From the NCBI RefSeq assembly GCF_016917355.1, contig NZ_CP070304.1:744001-808000 (forward strand): DNA of 64,000 nt, given 5' to 3'. The notes beneath the pieces were generated by a model. The model worked only from the letters and a program-made list of their open reading frames with translations, was not told the DNA's origin and did no database searches. Numbering within the stretch: position 1 is the first letter of the stretch; each line of letters begins with the position of its first letter. The stretch is from Glaciimonas sp. PAMC28666 (GTDB taxonomy: Bacteria > Pseudomonadota > Gammaproteobacteria > Burkholderiales > Burkholderiaceae_D). Position numbers and translations under genes: made by a program. Shown here piece by piece: positions 8,451-16,846 of this stretch.

Positions 8451-10103
8451 ATGCATTCGCCCACGCACGATGCCAACAATCTGGTTTCGCCCCTTATTGA
8501 TAACAATTTATACACCGGCGATGGCGTCTTGATGGCGGGCGTCCAGCGACTGCAGGCCGGCTGGCATGCTGATGCCCTGGAACGTTACGGCGCTGAACTG
8601 GGGCGTAAAGAAGTCTGGGCGCTCGCCGAAACTGCCAATCGTCATGCACCCGAATTACATAATTATGACAACATAGGAAACCGGATTGACGTCGTCGAAT
8701 TCCACCCGGCCTGGCATAGCCTGCTGGGCATGTTGCGGCGCGAAAACTTACACGCATTACCGTGGAGCGCTCCTCGTGCCGGTAGCCATGTGGCGCGGGC
8801 GGCGGGATACTTTCTGCATGCGCAGGTGGAGGCCGGATCGCTATGTCCGACCACGATGACGTTTGCATCCATTCCGGTTTTACAAAAAGAACCGGCCTTG
8901 TTCGCGGCCCTGCAAGCCAAATTGTATGCCTGCGAACACGACGGCCGCGACCTGCCACTGGGACAGAAAACATCAATGCTGATCGGCATGGGGATGACCG
9001 AAAAACAAGGCGGCTCCGATGTTCGCTCAAACACAACGTTAGCGACCCCGATACCGGGCGGTGGCGGACGTGGCGCAGATTATGTGCTGACCGGGCATAA
9101 ATGGTTTTTTTCTGCACCAATGTGCGATGCCCACATGGTGCTGGCGCGCACAGAGCTAGGAATCAGCTGTTTTTTTGTACCGCGCTGGCGTCCGGATGGC
9201 AGCAAAAATGCCGTGTTCATCCAGCGACTCAAGGACAAACTCGGCAATCGGTCAAATTCCAGCAGCGAAGTGGAATTTAACGATGCTTTTGGCATTATGG
9301 TGGGCGAAGAAGGACGCGGTATCGCCACCATCATCGAAATGGCAAATTACACGCGAATCGATTGCGTTATCGGCAGTGCTGGCCTGATGCGCCAGGCGTT
9401 GGTCCAGGCATTGCATCATGCGCGCCATCGCAGTGCTTTCGGTGCGCGCCTGGCCGAGCAGGCACTGATGCAAAATGTTCTGGCTGATCTGGCATTAGAG
9501 AGTGAAGCGGCCACGCTACTCATGCTTCAACTCGCCAGTTCACTAGACGCACCTAGCGATCCTTTGCAACGCGCGTGGCGACGGATCGTCACCCCAGCGG
9601 CAAAATTTTGGATATGTAAGCGAGCGTTGGCGTTCTCGGGCGAATGCATGGAAGTCTGGGGCGGCAACGGCTACGTCGAGACCGGGCCTATGGCTCGGTT
9701 CTATCGGGAAGCGCCGGTCAATTCCATTTGGGAGGGTTCCGGCAACGTGATGTGTCTGGACGTATTGCGGGCAATAGGGCGCGAGCCGGAAGGCTTTACT
9801 CTATTGCTGGAACATTTGAACGGTATCGCCAACGGCCATGCGGGAGTCGGCATCCTATTGAACGGCGTAAAAAAGTTGCTATCGACGCCGCCAGATCAGC
9901 AAGAAAGACACGCTCGCAGACTGGTTCAGACGCTGATCCTGACAGTCCAGGCCGCGTTGATGGTACAACATGCGCCATCCATAATCGCCGACGCGTTTAT
10001 CGAAAGTCGTTGTGATGCTAAGGTTGGACATGTTTATGGAACGTTGGGCGGCGAGGGCAGCCAGATCGTCCATCGACAAATTCTGCAACGTGTTTTCCAG
10101 TAA
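8451..10103 (+). CDS. aidB: AidB-type acyl-CoA dehydrogenase family protein (alkylation response)
   Basis: A 550-residue flavoprotein of the acyl-CoA dehydrogenase superfamily, closest in pattern to E. coli AidB. Along the whole length it shows AidB landmarks: FHPAWHSLLGMLRRENLH, FLHAQVEAGSLCPTTMTFA, LIGMGMTEKQGGSDVRSNTT, GHKWFFSAPMCDAHMVLA, RLKDKLGNRSNSSSEVEFNDA, and REAPVNSIWEGSGNVMCLDVLRA. E. coli AidB binds FAD and DNA and is induced by Ada during methylation damage; its physiological reaction is unsettled. Here the start is backed by AGGAG five bases before ATG. It is monocistronic: divergent from dnaX and convergent with leuD. No Ada box is recognisable in the 200-base upstream region. 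Confidence 0.93.
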   Translation: MHSPTHDANNLVSPLIDNNLYTGDGVLMAGVQRLQAGWHADALERYGAELGRKEVWALAETANRHAPELHNYDNIGNRIDVVEFHPAWHSLLGMLRRENLHALPWSAPRAGSHVARAAGYFLHAQVEAGSLCPTTMTFASIPVLQKEPALFAALQAKLYACEHDGRDLPLGQKTSMLIGMGMTEKQGGSDVRSNTTLATPIPGGGGRGADYVLTGHKWFFSAPMCDAHMVLARTELGISCFFVPRWRPDGSKNAVFIQRLKDKLGNRSNSSSEVEFNDAFGIMVGEEGRGIATIIEMANYTRIDCVIGSAGLMRQALVQALHHARHRSAFGARLAEQALMQNVLADLALESEAATLLMLQLASSLDAPSDPLQRAWRRIVTPAAKFWICKRALAFSGECMEVWGGNGYVETGPMARFYREAPVNSIWEGSGNVMCLDVLRAIGREPEGFTLLLEHLNGIANGHAGVGILLNGVKKLLSTPPDQQERHARRLVQTLILTVQAALMVQHAPSIIADAFIESRCDAKVGHVYGTLGGEGSQIVHRQILQRVFQ

Positions 10104-10126
10104 AGGGACCCAGCCCTAAACACGGC

Positions 10127-10160
10127 GAACGCAGCTTGTAAAAAAAAAGCGGCTGCGTTC
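10127..10160. terminator. Inverted repeat between convergent aidB and leuD
   Basis: GAACGCAGC (10127-10135) pairs with GCTGCGTTC (10152-10160) around a 16-base loop that contains a run of nine A (T on the leftward strand). It lies between the 3' ends of aidB and leuD and probably ends transcription from both, though the T run is in the loop rather than after the stem. Confidence 0.45.
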
Positions 10161-10178
10161 AGATTAACAGTTCCTGGT

Positions 10179-10823
10179 CTAAGGCGCGTTGGTTAACCAA
10201 GGTGATGTCTGCCCGAGTCGTGCCTCGTATTCCCGCACTTTTTCGTGATGTAACATGGAAAGACCGATCTCATCCAGACCATTGAGCAGGCAGTGCTTGT
10301 GAAAAGAATCCACCTGAAATGACATATTCTCTCCTGAAGGCGAGATCACAATTTGCTGAGTGAGATCAACGTCAAGGGAATAACCGTTATTTTGCGCCAC
10401 CGCAGCAAATAGCTGTGACACTGTCCCGCCGGGAAGTACGATCGGCAACAACCCATTTTTAAAGCAATTATTATAAAAAATATCGGCAAAACTGGGAGCA
10501 ATGATTACACGGATCCCAAACTGGAGCAGTGCCCAAGGTGCATGTTCACGAGAGGAACCGCAGCCAAAATTCTCTCGTCCCAGCAGAATCTGCGCGCCAA
10601 TATAACGTGCTTGATTTAACACGAATTCCGGATTTTTTGGCCTTGTAGAACAATCCATATCCGGTTCTCCATGGTCCAGATAGCGCCATTGATCGAAAAG
10701 GTTTGGGCCGAATCCGGTACGCGTGATGCGTTTTAAAAATTGCTTCGGAATAATAGCGTCGGTGTCAACATTGGAACGGTCGATGGGAACCACCAGCCCA
10801 CGTAAATTTAAAAAGGAATCCAT
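10179..10823 (-). CDS. leuD: LeuD-type small subunit of isopropylmalate isomerase or related hydro-lyase
   Basis: Small (swivel-domain) subunit that completes the active site of LeuC-type hydro-lyases, 214 residues from the ATG at 10823 ([20 protein letters not shown]). Conserved segments include [32 protein letters not shown], the swivel motif [21 protein letters not shown] and [21 protein letters not shown]. An ATG 12 bases earlier (10835) overlaps the leuC stop as TGATG, so the pair is translationally coupled whichever start is used. In leucine synthesis the enzyme interconverts 2- and 3-isopropylmalate; maleate hydratase and citraconate hydratase small subunits look alike. leuB is not next to it, unlike the main leu operon of most Burkholderiales, so a paralogue with another substrate is possible. 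Confidence 0.88.
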   Translation of the reverse strand: MDSFLNLRGLVVPIDRSNVDTDAIIPKQFLKRITRTGFGPNLFDQWRYLDHGEPDMDCSTRPKNPEFVLNQARYIGAQILLGRENFGCGSSREHAPWALLQFGIRVIIAPSFADIFYNNCFKNGLLPIVLPGGTVSQLFAAVAQNNGYSLDVDLTQQIVISPSGENMSFQVDSFHKHCLLNGLDEIGLSMLHHEKVREYEARLGQTSPWLTNAP

Positions 10824-10834
10824 AGGTTTTTCCA

Positions 10835-12238
10835 TCAAAACGCGTTGATTTCGACAAAATGTCCTGCAATGGCCGCCGCAGCCGCCATTGCAGGACTCAC
10901 CAGATGGGTGCGACCGCCACTCCCCTGCCGCCCTTCGAAATTGCGATTCGAGGTCGAAGCGCAACGCTCACCAGCCAGAAGCTTGTCGTCATTCATGCCG
11001 AGGCACATCGAACAACCTGGCTCTCGCCATTCAAATCCAGCTTCGATAAGAATCCGATCCAGTCCTTCGGCCTCCGCCTGACGTTTCACCAGTCCCGAAC
11101 CGGGCACTACTAGCGCGAGACGAATGTTCTTGGCCACATATTTTCCCTGTACGACGGCAGCGGCGATTCTGATATCCTCGATGCGCGAATTAGTGCAAGA
11201 ACCGATAAATACTTTATCGAGCGCAATGTCGCTGATCAGTGTGTTGGGCTGCAAGCCCATGTAATCCAGAGCGCGCTGAACGGCTTCTCGTTGAACCCGA
11301 TCCGTAATTCCGGCTGGGTCAGGAACGGCGCCGTCGATACTCACGACCATCTCTGGCGAGGTACCCCAGGTCACCTGCGGCCGAATCGCTGAAGCATCAA
11401 CCTGAACCACGCGGTCAAAGCTGGCTTCATCATCCGATGTAAGCGCCTGCCATTGCGGAACTGCCTGATCCCACTGTAGGCCAGTGGGCGCAAACGGCCG
11501 CCCTTTCAAATACGCGATGGTTGTTTGATCAACCGCGACCATTCCAGTTCTGGCACCTGCCTCAATGGTCATATTGCACAAGGTCATTCGCCCTTCCATT
11601 GAGAGCTCTCTAACGGCTGAACCGGCATATTCAATGGCATAACCGGTACCACCCGCCGTTCCGATGATGCCGATAATAGTCAGCGCGATATCTTTCGCAT
11701 AGACTCCTGCAGGCAAGACACCGTCCACTTGTACCAGCATGGTCTTCGATTTTCTGGTGCGCAGGGTCTGCGTAGCTAAGACGTGCTCGACCTCAGAGGT
11801 ACCGATGCCAAATGCCAGCGCTGCAAACGCACCGTGGGTACTGGTGTGGGAGTCGCCGCACACGACGGTCATGCCTGGCAACGTTGCCCCTTGCTCGGGG
11901 CCGATCACATGGACGATACCTTGACGTGGGTCGTCGAGCTTAAAATAGGTCATGCCGGTTTTAGCACAATTTTTATCGAGCGTGTCCACCTGAACCCTGG
12001 AAACCACATCAGGAATTCCGTTGCTTCGGTCGGTGGTGGGTATGTTGTGATCCGCAACCGCCAGATTGGCTTCTAGCCGCCATACTTTTCGACCGTTCAT
12101 CTGAAGCCCATCGAACGCCTGCGGGCTAGTCACCTCATTGACAAGATGCCGATTAATATAAATCGCAGCCGTGCCATATTCATCTTCGTACACCACGTGC
12201 TGGTGCCACAGTTTGTCATACAGAGTTTGTGGTTTCAT
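10835..12238 (-). CDS. leuC: LeuC-type large subunit (isopropylmalate isomerase or related hydro-lyase)
   Basis: Aconitase-superfamily large subunit of 467 residues carrying the 4Fe-4S cluster. Cluster cysteines are visible in [14 protein letters not shown] and in the pair [11 protein letters not shown]; other landmarks are [63 protein letters not shown] and the C-terminal [21 protein letters not shown]. Overall it resembles proteobacterial LeuC of the leucine pathway closely. It overlaps leuD by one base. Its upstream neighbours are a LysR regulator, a maleate isomerase and an MFS transporter rather than leuB or asd, which raises the option of maleate or citraconate hydratase. Sequence alone does not separate these activities; the default is isopropylmalate isomerase. 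Confidence 0.9.
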   Translation of the reverse strand: MKPQTLYDKLWHQHVVYEDEYGTAAIYINRHLVNEVTSPQAFDGLQMNGRKVWRLEANLAVADHNIPTTDRSNGIPDVVSRVQVDTLDKNCAKTGMTYFKLDDPRQGIVHVIGPEQGATLPGMTVVCGDSHTSTHGAFAALAFGIGTSEVEHVLATQTLRTRKSKTMLVQVDGVLPAGVYAKDIALTIIGIIGTAGGTGYAIEYAGSAVRELSMEGRMTLCNMTIEAGARTGMVAVDQTTIAYLKGRPFAPTGLQWDQAVPQWQALTSDDEASFDRVVQVDASAIRPQVTWGTSPEMVVSIDGAVPDPAGITDRVQREAVQRALDYMGLQPNTLISDIALDKVFIGSCTNSRIEDIRIAAAVVQGKYVAKNIRLALVVPGSGLVKRQAEAEGLDRILIEAGFEWREPGCSMCLGMNDDKLLAGERCASTSNRNFEGRQGSGGRTHLVSPAMAAAAAIAGHFVEINAF

Positions 12239-12441
12239 TTGGTCTCGTGCAGAATTTTAGTTAATTTATTTTATTTTTTTGCCGATCGCCTGCTGGCCAA
12301 TGCTTCTGCAGTCGATGGCACTGCGCAAACCTTTAGTTTGGCAACGGCGTAACGCACACGCTTTTTACGCGCTACAAAATATAACGCGATGTATGCAGCA
12401 TGCGTGGCGAGGTAACAGGAGTAAAGAATTGGTTCGTGACC

Positions 12442-12466
12442 CTGCCATCGCGCAACGCGATGGCAG
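12442..12466. repeat. Perfect 11-bp stem hairpin downstream of the LysR gene
   Basis: CTGCCATCGCG and its exact complement flank a three-base loop, giving a very stable hairpin 33 bases after the LysR stop codon. There is no T run on the leftward strand. The stem core TGCCATCG recurs in the hairpin at 15925-15959 on the far side of the regulator-isomerase-transporter segment. The rest of the 260-base gap between the LysR gene and leuC (12239-12498) shows nothing else recognisable and should hold the leuCD promoter. Confidence 0.85.
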
Positions 12467-12498
12467 TTCGTCCGCAGCATAGAGACAAATTCGGGAGT

Positions 12499-13383
12499 TT
12501 ATTTTTGAGACTGCAAATGATCGAACAGCCGCTTTGCAGCTTCGGACAATGCCTCATAGGATCGCACGCAAATGTCAATTTGCCGACGCGCCCACGGCTC
12601 ATCGAGGGCGATTTTTTTTATGTCCAGAGTACCGTAAATTTGGGAGCTGATTTTGGGTAAAATACCGATTCCCAAACCGGCTTCTACCATCAGGCATTGG
12701 GCGTCATAGCCACTCACTTGTATGCGTAATTTCAGCGAGCGACCCAATTCGCTGGCTGACTTCACCATTTGATAGTTTAAACTGCTACCGACGTTCAGGC
12801 CAACAAATTCGAAATCAAGGGTGTCAGAGAAGGACACTGAACTCCGTGCCGCCAGCGGGTGGTCTCGTGGAACAATTAAGACCAACTCATCGGTTTTGTA
12901 AGGATAAACTTCTAGACCTTCCCCGTGAGGAACTTGGGTAAATATGCCAATATCCGCGATGTTATCCATAACACCCTGAATAATGGCGGTACTTACTTTA
13001 TCCTCCAGATTCACTTGTACCAACGGGTATTTTGCGAGAAATGACTTTAGTGCCTGAGGCATAAATTGCGTCATGACAGAAATGTTGGCTAACACCCGGA
13101 CTGAGCCGCGCGTGCCGCTAGCGAAGGCTTGCATCTGGATTTCAATATTATCCAAATCATTAAGTACCCCACGCGCCAAATGGAGGAGAGAGAAGCCGGC
13201 GGCGGTGGCACTAATCCCCTTATTGCTGCGTATCAGTAATTGCGTATTGAGTTGCACTTCGAGCTCACTTATACGCTTGCTGACGGCCGCGGCTGCGATA
13301 TGATGACGGGCTGCGGCGGAGGCGATCGTACCTTCTTCCAGAACGCTGACAAATAACCGCAACGAAAGGGGATCTGATTTCAT
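12499..13383 (-). CDS. LysR-family transcriptional regulator
   Basis: A 294-residue LysR-type regulator. The N-terminal winged helix-turn-helix is plain (SLRLFVSVLEEGTIASAAARHHIAAAAVSKRISELEVQLNTQLLIR, residues 6-52), followed by the linker helix and an effector-binding domain of the periplasmic-binding fold (GSVRVLANISVMTQFMPQALKSFLAKYP..., DIGIFTQVPHGEGLEVYPYKTDELVLIVPRDHPLA, MVEAGLGIGILPK). It lies between the maleate isomerase gene and leuC on the same strand, so it could control either flank or both. No clear ribosome site precedes the ATG at 13383; a 15-bp tandem repeat sits immediately upstream. The effector is unknown; a dicarboxylate is a reasonable guess from context. Confidence 0.92.
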   Translation of the reverse strand: MKSDPLSLRLFVSVLEEGTIASAAARHHIAAAAVSKRISELEVQLNTQLLIRSNKGISATAAGFSLLHLARGVLNDLDNIEIQMQAFASGTRGSVRVLANISVMTQFMPQALKSFLAKYPLVQVNLEDKVSTAIIQGVMDNIADIGIFTQVPHGEGLEVYPYKTDELVLIVPRDHPLAARSSVSFSDTLDFEFVGLNVGSSLNYQMVKSASELGRSLKLRIQVSGYDAQCLMVEAGLGIGILPKISSQIYGTLDIKKIALDEPWARRQIDICVRSYEALSEAAKRLFDHLQSQK

Positions 13384-13400
13384 ATGACATGCCCGAGCGC

Positions 13401-13460
13401 GGCCCTACCATGCGTGGCCCGACCAAACGTGGCCCGACCATGCGTGGCCCGACCAAATAC
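13401..13460. repeat. 15-bp tandem repeat, four copies, upstream of the LysR gene
   Basis: Four 15-mers (13401-13415, 13416-13430, 13431-13445, 13446-13460) alternate between GGCCCGACCATGCGT-like and GGCCCGACCAAACGT-like forms; copies 1 and 3 differ by one base. The array ends 17 bases before the LysR start codon, that is, in its 5' leader or promoter. Copy-number change here could alter promoter spacing or leader structure. Confidence 0.93.
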
Positions 13461-13612
13461 CTGTCGCTGCGCTTTAACACGTAAAAGCCCAGTTAGTTTA
13501 GGATAAGGCGGAAATAGCAGAGGTCTTGACATAATCAACCGAAGTCTACTCCAATCCATCGACGATCGCGCAGAGGATGAAAACAGGCGTGATCAAGGGG
13601 CTGAATAAACAA

Positions 13613-13704
13613 ATGTCCAGCGACGCTCACGCTATCGCTGGACATATCATCAAGTACGCTGCTGATCAAAGCAGCAGTCGACGGCCCGGCCTGTCATCCG
13701 GGCC
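13613..13704 (-). terminator. Three successive hairpins after the maleate isomerase gene, last one terminator-like
   Basis: Read leftward from the isomerase stop codon there are three perfect inverted repeats: GGCCCGG/CCGGGCC (13698-13704 with 13683-13689), GCTGCT/AGCAGC (13670-13675 with 13658-13663), and ATGTCCAGCGA/TCGCTGGACAT (13635-13645 with 13613-13623). The last has an 11-bp stem followed by TTTGTTTATT, suitable for rho-independent termination. The tandem of three is more than one terminator needs. Confidence 0.6.
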
Positions 13705-13725
13705 AAACAGATATTCGTTGAGAAA

Positions 13726-14478
13726 TTAGAATTTACCCGAAAGCAAATAACCCGCGTTCGGCACAATCGGAGCCAGATTTAGTTTGCGCAGCATCCGATA
13801 GACAGTCGCACTCGCCGCCGACAAAACCGGCTTGCCAAGGCGATCTTCTACAATCTGAATGGCAGCCAACGATGGCATCTGCACGCAAGCCGACAACACG
13901 ATTGCATCGACGTTGCTGATATCAAGACGATCTGCATGCTCGATCAAATTCAGAGGATTTAGCCGTCCAACCGCGAGGTTGTCTGAGACTTCCAGACTGA
14001 TCGAGTCGGAAACCTGAATCCCGGTATCTTCGATATAGTCAATTACTTGCTGCGTCAGGCTCTTCATGTAAGGCGTAATAATCGCCACTTTTTTAAAGCC
14101 TAATTCCTTAATTCCATCTACCAGTGCGCCGGCCGAACTGACCAACGGTGTCGGTGCATTATTTCCGGCGACGGTGTCTGCCAAACGTTTTTCGGAAACA
14201 AGATGGTAGCCCGGGCCTTGACACATGATGGCGACGAGGCAGGCATATGCCATTACATCGCAGCGCGCATCGCTTAACTCTAACGCACAACGGTCACTGT
14301 CAATATCCATTTTTTTCAGTTCCTCCGGGGTCACATGCATCATACGCATGCGTGACGAGTGAAACGTGAAGCGCTCTTCTGGAAACTGCTGATAACGTGC
14401 CTGCAACATGGCAGGAATCTCCGTTTCCATCGTGGTGTTTGAGCTAGGTACAATTTGACCAATGCGATAAGTCTGCAT
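13726..14478 (-). CDS. maiA: Maleate cis-trans isomerase (Asp/Glu racemase superfamily)
   Basis: A 250-residue cytoplasmic enzyme expected to convert maleate to fumarate without a cofactor. The match in pattern to NicE/MaiA enzymes is close across the chain: YRIGQIVPSSNTTMETEIPAML at residues 4-25, RFTFHSSRMRMMHVTPEEL, and the two catalytic cysteines in MAYACLVAI (C80) and VLSACVQMPS (C198). The C-terminal NAGYLLSGKF is also typical. Relatives in nicotinate degradation (nicE) sit among nic genes, none of which are visible here. It follows the MFS transporter by 22 bases and is very likely cotranscribed with it, which suggests uptake and isomerisation of maleate feeding the TCA cycle. Arylmalonate decarboxylase and hydantoin racemase are less fitting alternatives. 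Confidence 0.87.
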   Translation of the reverse strand: MQTYRIGQIVPSSNTTMETEIPAMLQARYQQFPEERFTFHSSRMRMMHVTPEELKKMDIDSDRCALELSDARCDVMAYACLVAIMCQGPGYHLVSEKRLADTVAGNNAPTPLVSSAGALVDGIKELGFKKVAIITPYMKSLTQQVIDYIEDTGIQVSDSISLEVSDNLAVGRLNPLNLIEHADRLDISNVDAIVLSACVQMPSLAAIQIVEDRLGKPVLSAASATVYRMLRKLNLAPIVPNAGYLLSGKF

Positions 14479-14500
14479 AATAAATTCTTTCTTTGTTGAA

Positions 14501-15802
14501 TTAATTGCCGCTGGTAAGTAGAGTGCCCTTGGTTTCTTTGAGCGTAAATACCATCAAAGCGGCGAGGAAATAAGAGACTGAGGCGAGCGAAATGGTCGAG
14601 GTAAAACCAATGATCGGAATCAACACCGGCACCACTTTGATCCCTGCAATGGCACCAACCCGGCCGAAATTAAAACAGAAACCCGATGCCGTCGAACGAA
14701 TGCTGGTTGGAAAGAGTTCCGAATACCACGCCCCAAATCCGCTGAAATAACCGGTAAAAAATCCTAATAAGGCCGCGAGCAAGCCAAGCGTAGTAATATT
14801 CTGAAACGTAAATGCCAGCTTGCCATCGGTTAAAGGCATCATCGCAGCGCCAAAGGTAAATACTGGAACCATGACGGTCATACCGAGAAAAAATATCGCA
14901 AAAGATTTGCGGCGACCAATTTTCTCCGCAAGGTAGCCATAAGCAACATACCCGAACATAGCACCGACTCCGGTCCAAACTAGAAATACCGGGGCCTGAT
15001 CAATCCGTACTTTCAGTGTATTTTGCAGAAATGCTGGTGTAAAAGTGAAGACAATCCAATAGCCCAACATACCTAACACAGAGATAGTCAACGCCAACAG
15101 GGTGGATCTTAAATATTCCGGCTTGAAGATTTCAAGGAGATTGCTCTTGCTCGCATTGTTTTTCATGAACGTACGATTGGCTAACCAAACAGGTGACTCT
15201 TTAACAAAGATCAATACGAAGAGAAAGGTCGCATAAGCGGGCAAGCTTGCATAGATGAAAAGTGTTCTCCAAGCTTCAGGATTTGCAGGACTCAGCAAGT
15301 TCCAGGCAAACACCGCTGCCAGCAGATTACCGCCAGACCAGCCGGTTTGCATGAAAGCAATTGCTTTCGCACGCCCCTCAGGCTTCCATACTTCACAAAT
15401 TAAAGAAGCTGCAGCCGACCACAAGCCCCCTACTGCCACGCCAACGACAAAACGGTAAACGTTTAATTCCAGCAAACTATGCGCAAAGCCGCATAACAGA
15501 GTAGCGGTACCATAGGTAATAACCGACAACAGAATGGTTTTTTTGCGGCCAATTTTGTCCGAAATATTTCCCAGAAAATATCCTCCTATGCCGGTGGCCA
15601 ACAAGAACCAGGCAACCGTCGACACCACATCGCCCATCTTCACCGAAAAAGTATGTGCAATTGCCAACATCACAAAACCAAAAATACCTGCATCCAGAGC
15701 GTCGAATAACCACGCGATCCAAGAACCGGTCAAAGTGAGATACTGCTGACGAATGCTATGACTAACTGGGATTGCTAATGGGTCAAGGTAAGCCGTTTTC
15801 AT
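14501..15802 (-). CDS. MFS transporter, carboxylate type
   Basis: A 433-residue major facilitator with twelve predicted membrane segments. The MFS signatures are present twice: GNISDKIGRKKTILL in the loop after segment 2 and GYLAEKIGRRKSFAI in the matching loop of the second half. The N-terminal segment contains WLFDALDAGIFGFVML, with the acidic residues characteristic of sialate/aromatic-acid/short-chain carboxylate:H+ symporters. It is directly upstream of the maleate isomerase gene (22-base gap), so dicarboxylate import, probably maleate, is inferred. It is the first gene of this unit, preceded by a long non-coding stretch. Confidence 0.88.
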   Translation of the reverse strand: MKTAYLDPLAIPVSHSIRQQYLTLTGSWIAWLFDALDAGIFGFVMLAIAHTFSVKMGDVVSTVAWFLLATGIGGYFLGNISDKIGRKKTILLSVITYGTATLLCGFAHSLLELNVYRFVVGVAVGGLWSAAASLICEVWKPEGRAKAIAFMQTGWSGGNLLAAVFAWNLLSPANPEAWRTLFIYASLPAYATFLFVLIFVKESPVWLANRTFMKNNASKSNLLEIFKPEYLRSTLLALTISVLGMLGYWIVFTFTPAFLQNTLKVRIDQAPVFLVWTGVGAMFGYVAYGYLAEKIGRRKSFAIFFLGMTVMVPVFTFGAAMMPLTDGKLAFTFQNITTLGLLAALLGFFTGYFSGFGAWYSELFPTSIRSTASGFCFNFGRVGAIAGIKVVPVLIPIIGFTSTISLASVSYFLAALMVFTLKETKGTLLTSGN

Positions 15803-16331
15803 TGGATTCTCCGTATTTTTGTCTAATAGTTTTTATGGTATTAATCGGTCAGATCAAGTAGATCTCGCTGAAATTTGCGTTAGATTATGTGCATCCTCCC
15901 TGCGATCGTAAAGAACTCAATCACGAGCTTGCCATCGCCTATGACGATGGCAGGTGCTCACGCTTCAGACCGAGTTTTTTGTAATCGGAGTACCGCGCCT
16001 TAACTCAATTTTAGAGTGTAAATTTCACAGCTATTTGCGGAGGGGACTTTGAGGACAAGGAATACGGGAACGTTTCTTTCACTTCCTAGCGCGGGGGGTG
16101 TATCTGAATGGCGCGTCATCACGCTGAGAGCGTTTGGAAAGCGCTGTAAGACGGAATGCACGCTGCCCAGCTATTCGAATTGTAAGAATTTAGGGCTTTA
16201 TCGGAGTCGCGTTTTTAGATAAAAGCGGTGTAACGTAGTTTGATTACCTATTTTTTGACTGCATCACATATAACGGAGGCACCCTATCCGCGCGTATGAG
16301 TAGATTTTTAGCAGCAAATGGCCACCCAGAC
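15803..16331. other. Non-coding stretch between tRNA-Cys and the MFS gene
   Basis: About 530 bases with no credible gene; it should hold the promoter of the MFS-maleate isomerase unit. A short inverted repeat AGATC/GATCT (15851-15855 with 15861-15865) lies about 50 bases upstream of the MFS start and could be part of an operator, but this is weak. Open frames at 16244-16553 are antisense to or overlap the tRNA and are rejected. Confidence 0.5.
15925..15959. repeat. Inverted repeat with TGCCATCG core upstream of the MFS gene
   Basis: TGCCATCG (15930-15937) pairs with CGATGGCA (15945-15952); outer GAGC/GCTC (15925-15928 with 15956-15959) extend the stem with mismatches. The core octamer is the same as in the hairpin at 12442-12466, so the pair brackets the LysR-isomerase-transporter segment. 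Confidence 0.7.
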
Positions 16332-16359
16332 AAAAAAATAGCCCACTCATGGTGGACTA
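16332..16359 (-). terminator. Rho-independent terminator after tRNA-Cys
   Basis: On the leftward strand TAGTCCAC pairs with GTGGGCTA (one G-T wobble) around a five-base loop and is followed by seven T. It lies 22 bases beyond the CCA end of tRNA-Cys and closes the pgsA/tRNA transcript. Confidence 0.8.
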
Positions 16360-16381
16360 AGCTTTTCATCTGGATAAGAAC

Positions 16382-16455
16382 TGGAGGCGGGGGTCGGGAT
16401 CGAACCGGCGTAGACGGCTTTGCAGGCCGCTGCATAACCACTTTGCTACCCCGCC
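16382..16455 (-). tRNA. tRNA-Cys (anticodon GCA)
   Basis: Reads 5' GGCGGGGTAGCAAAGTGGTT... on the minus strand with anticodon loop CTGCAAA, so anticodon GCA. The acceptor stem GGCGGGG/CCCCGCC is perfect, the discriminator is T as expected for tRNA-Cys, the T-arm shows GGTTCGATCC, and CCA is encoded (16382-16384). It is downstream of tRNA-Gly, from which it is separated by a terminator-like hairpin (16615-16643) and a second 8-bp hairpin, GGAAAGTC/GACTTTCC (16485-16504). The pgsA-glyW-cysT order is also that of E. coli. Confidence 0.97.
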
Positions 16456-16614
16456 ATTCCTTGGAAACTAACCAGAACAACGTCGGAAAGTCTGCCGACT
16501 TTCCATTCCGAACAATCGGAACCACTGCGTCTTGCAACGTTAATGTCAATTAATACTAACATTAGCGATTTTTGCATCTTTTAACCAAGTTAAAAAATGC
16601 CAGCCCGGACATTA

Positions 16615-16643
16615 AAAAAGGAAGCTTTTTGAGCTTCCTTTTT
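16615..16643. terminator. Terminator-like hairpin between tRNA-Gly and tRNA-Cys
   Basis: AAAAAGGAAGCT (16615-16626) pairs exactly with AGCTTCCTTTTT (16632-16643) around a five-base loop, with A and T tracts that make it active on both strands. It starts six bases after the CCA end of tRNA-Gly, so tRNA-Cys needs readthrough, processing or its own promoter. Confidence 0.85.
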
Positions 16644-16648
16644 GAATT

Positions 16649-16724
16649 TGGAGCGGGAGAAGAGGCTCGAACTCTCGACCTATACCTTGGCAAGGTATCG
16701 CTCTACCAACTGAGCTACTCCCGC
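16649..16724 (-). tRNA. tRNA-Gly (anticodon GCC)
   Basis: Minus strand reads 5' GCGGGAGTAGCTCAGTTGGTAG... with anticodon loop TTGCCAA, giving anticodon GCC. Acceptor stem GCGGGAG pairs with CTCCCGC, the D-loop has GTTGG, the T-arm has GAGTTCGAGCCTC and CCA is encoded (16649-16651). It follows pgsA by about 120 bases. Confidence 0.97.
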
Positions 16725-16846
16725 ATTTTCTTTTGTACCTGCTACGCTGCTCTGCAACAACTACTGGAGAGACGCCATTATAGATGGTCTAAAAACGATG
16801 TCAAGCGTTTTGCCAACCGCCCTTCAAAAAAAAACAACCGCCCGGT

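Noticed and set aside
16382-16455. tRNA-Cys as an integration site with a repeated attachment sequence.
   Set aside because: I did not see a second copy of the tRNA 3' end in the 10-16 kb segment, and there is no integrase gene in the window. An alignment of the tRNA end to the flanks would settle it.
16244-16553. Open frames over the tRNA-Cys and its terminator.
   Set aside because: They overlap a structured RNA gene and have no protein features.
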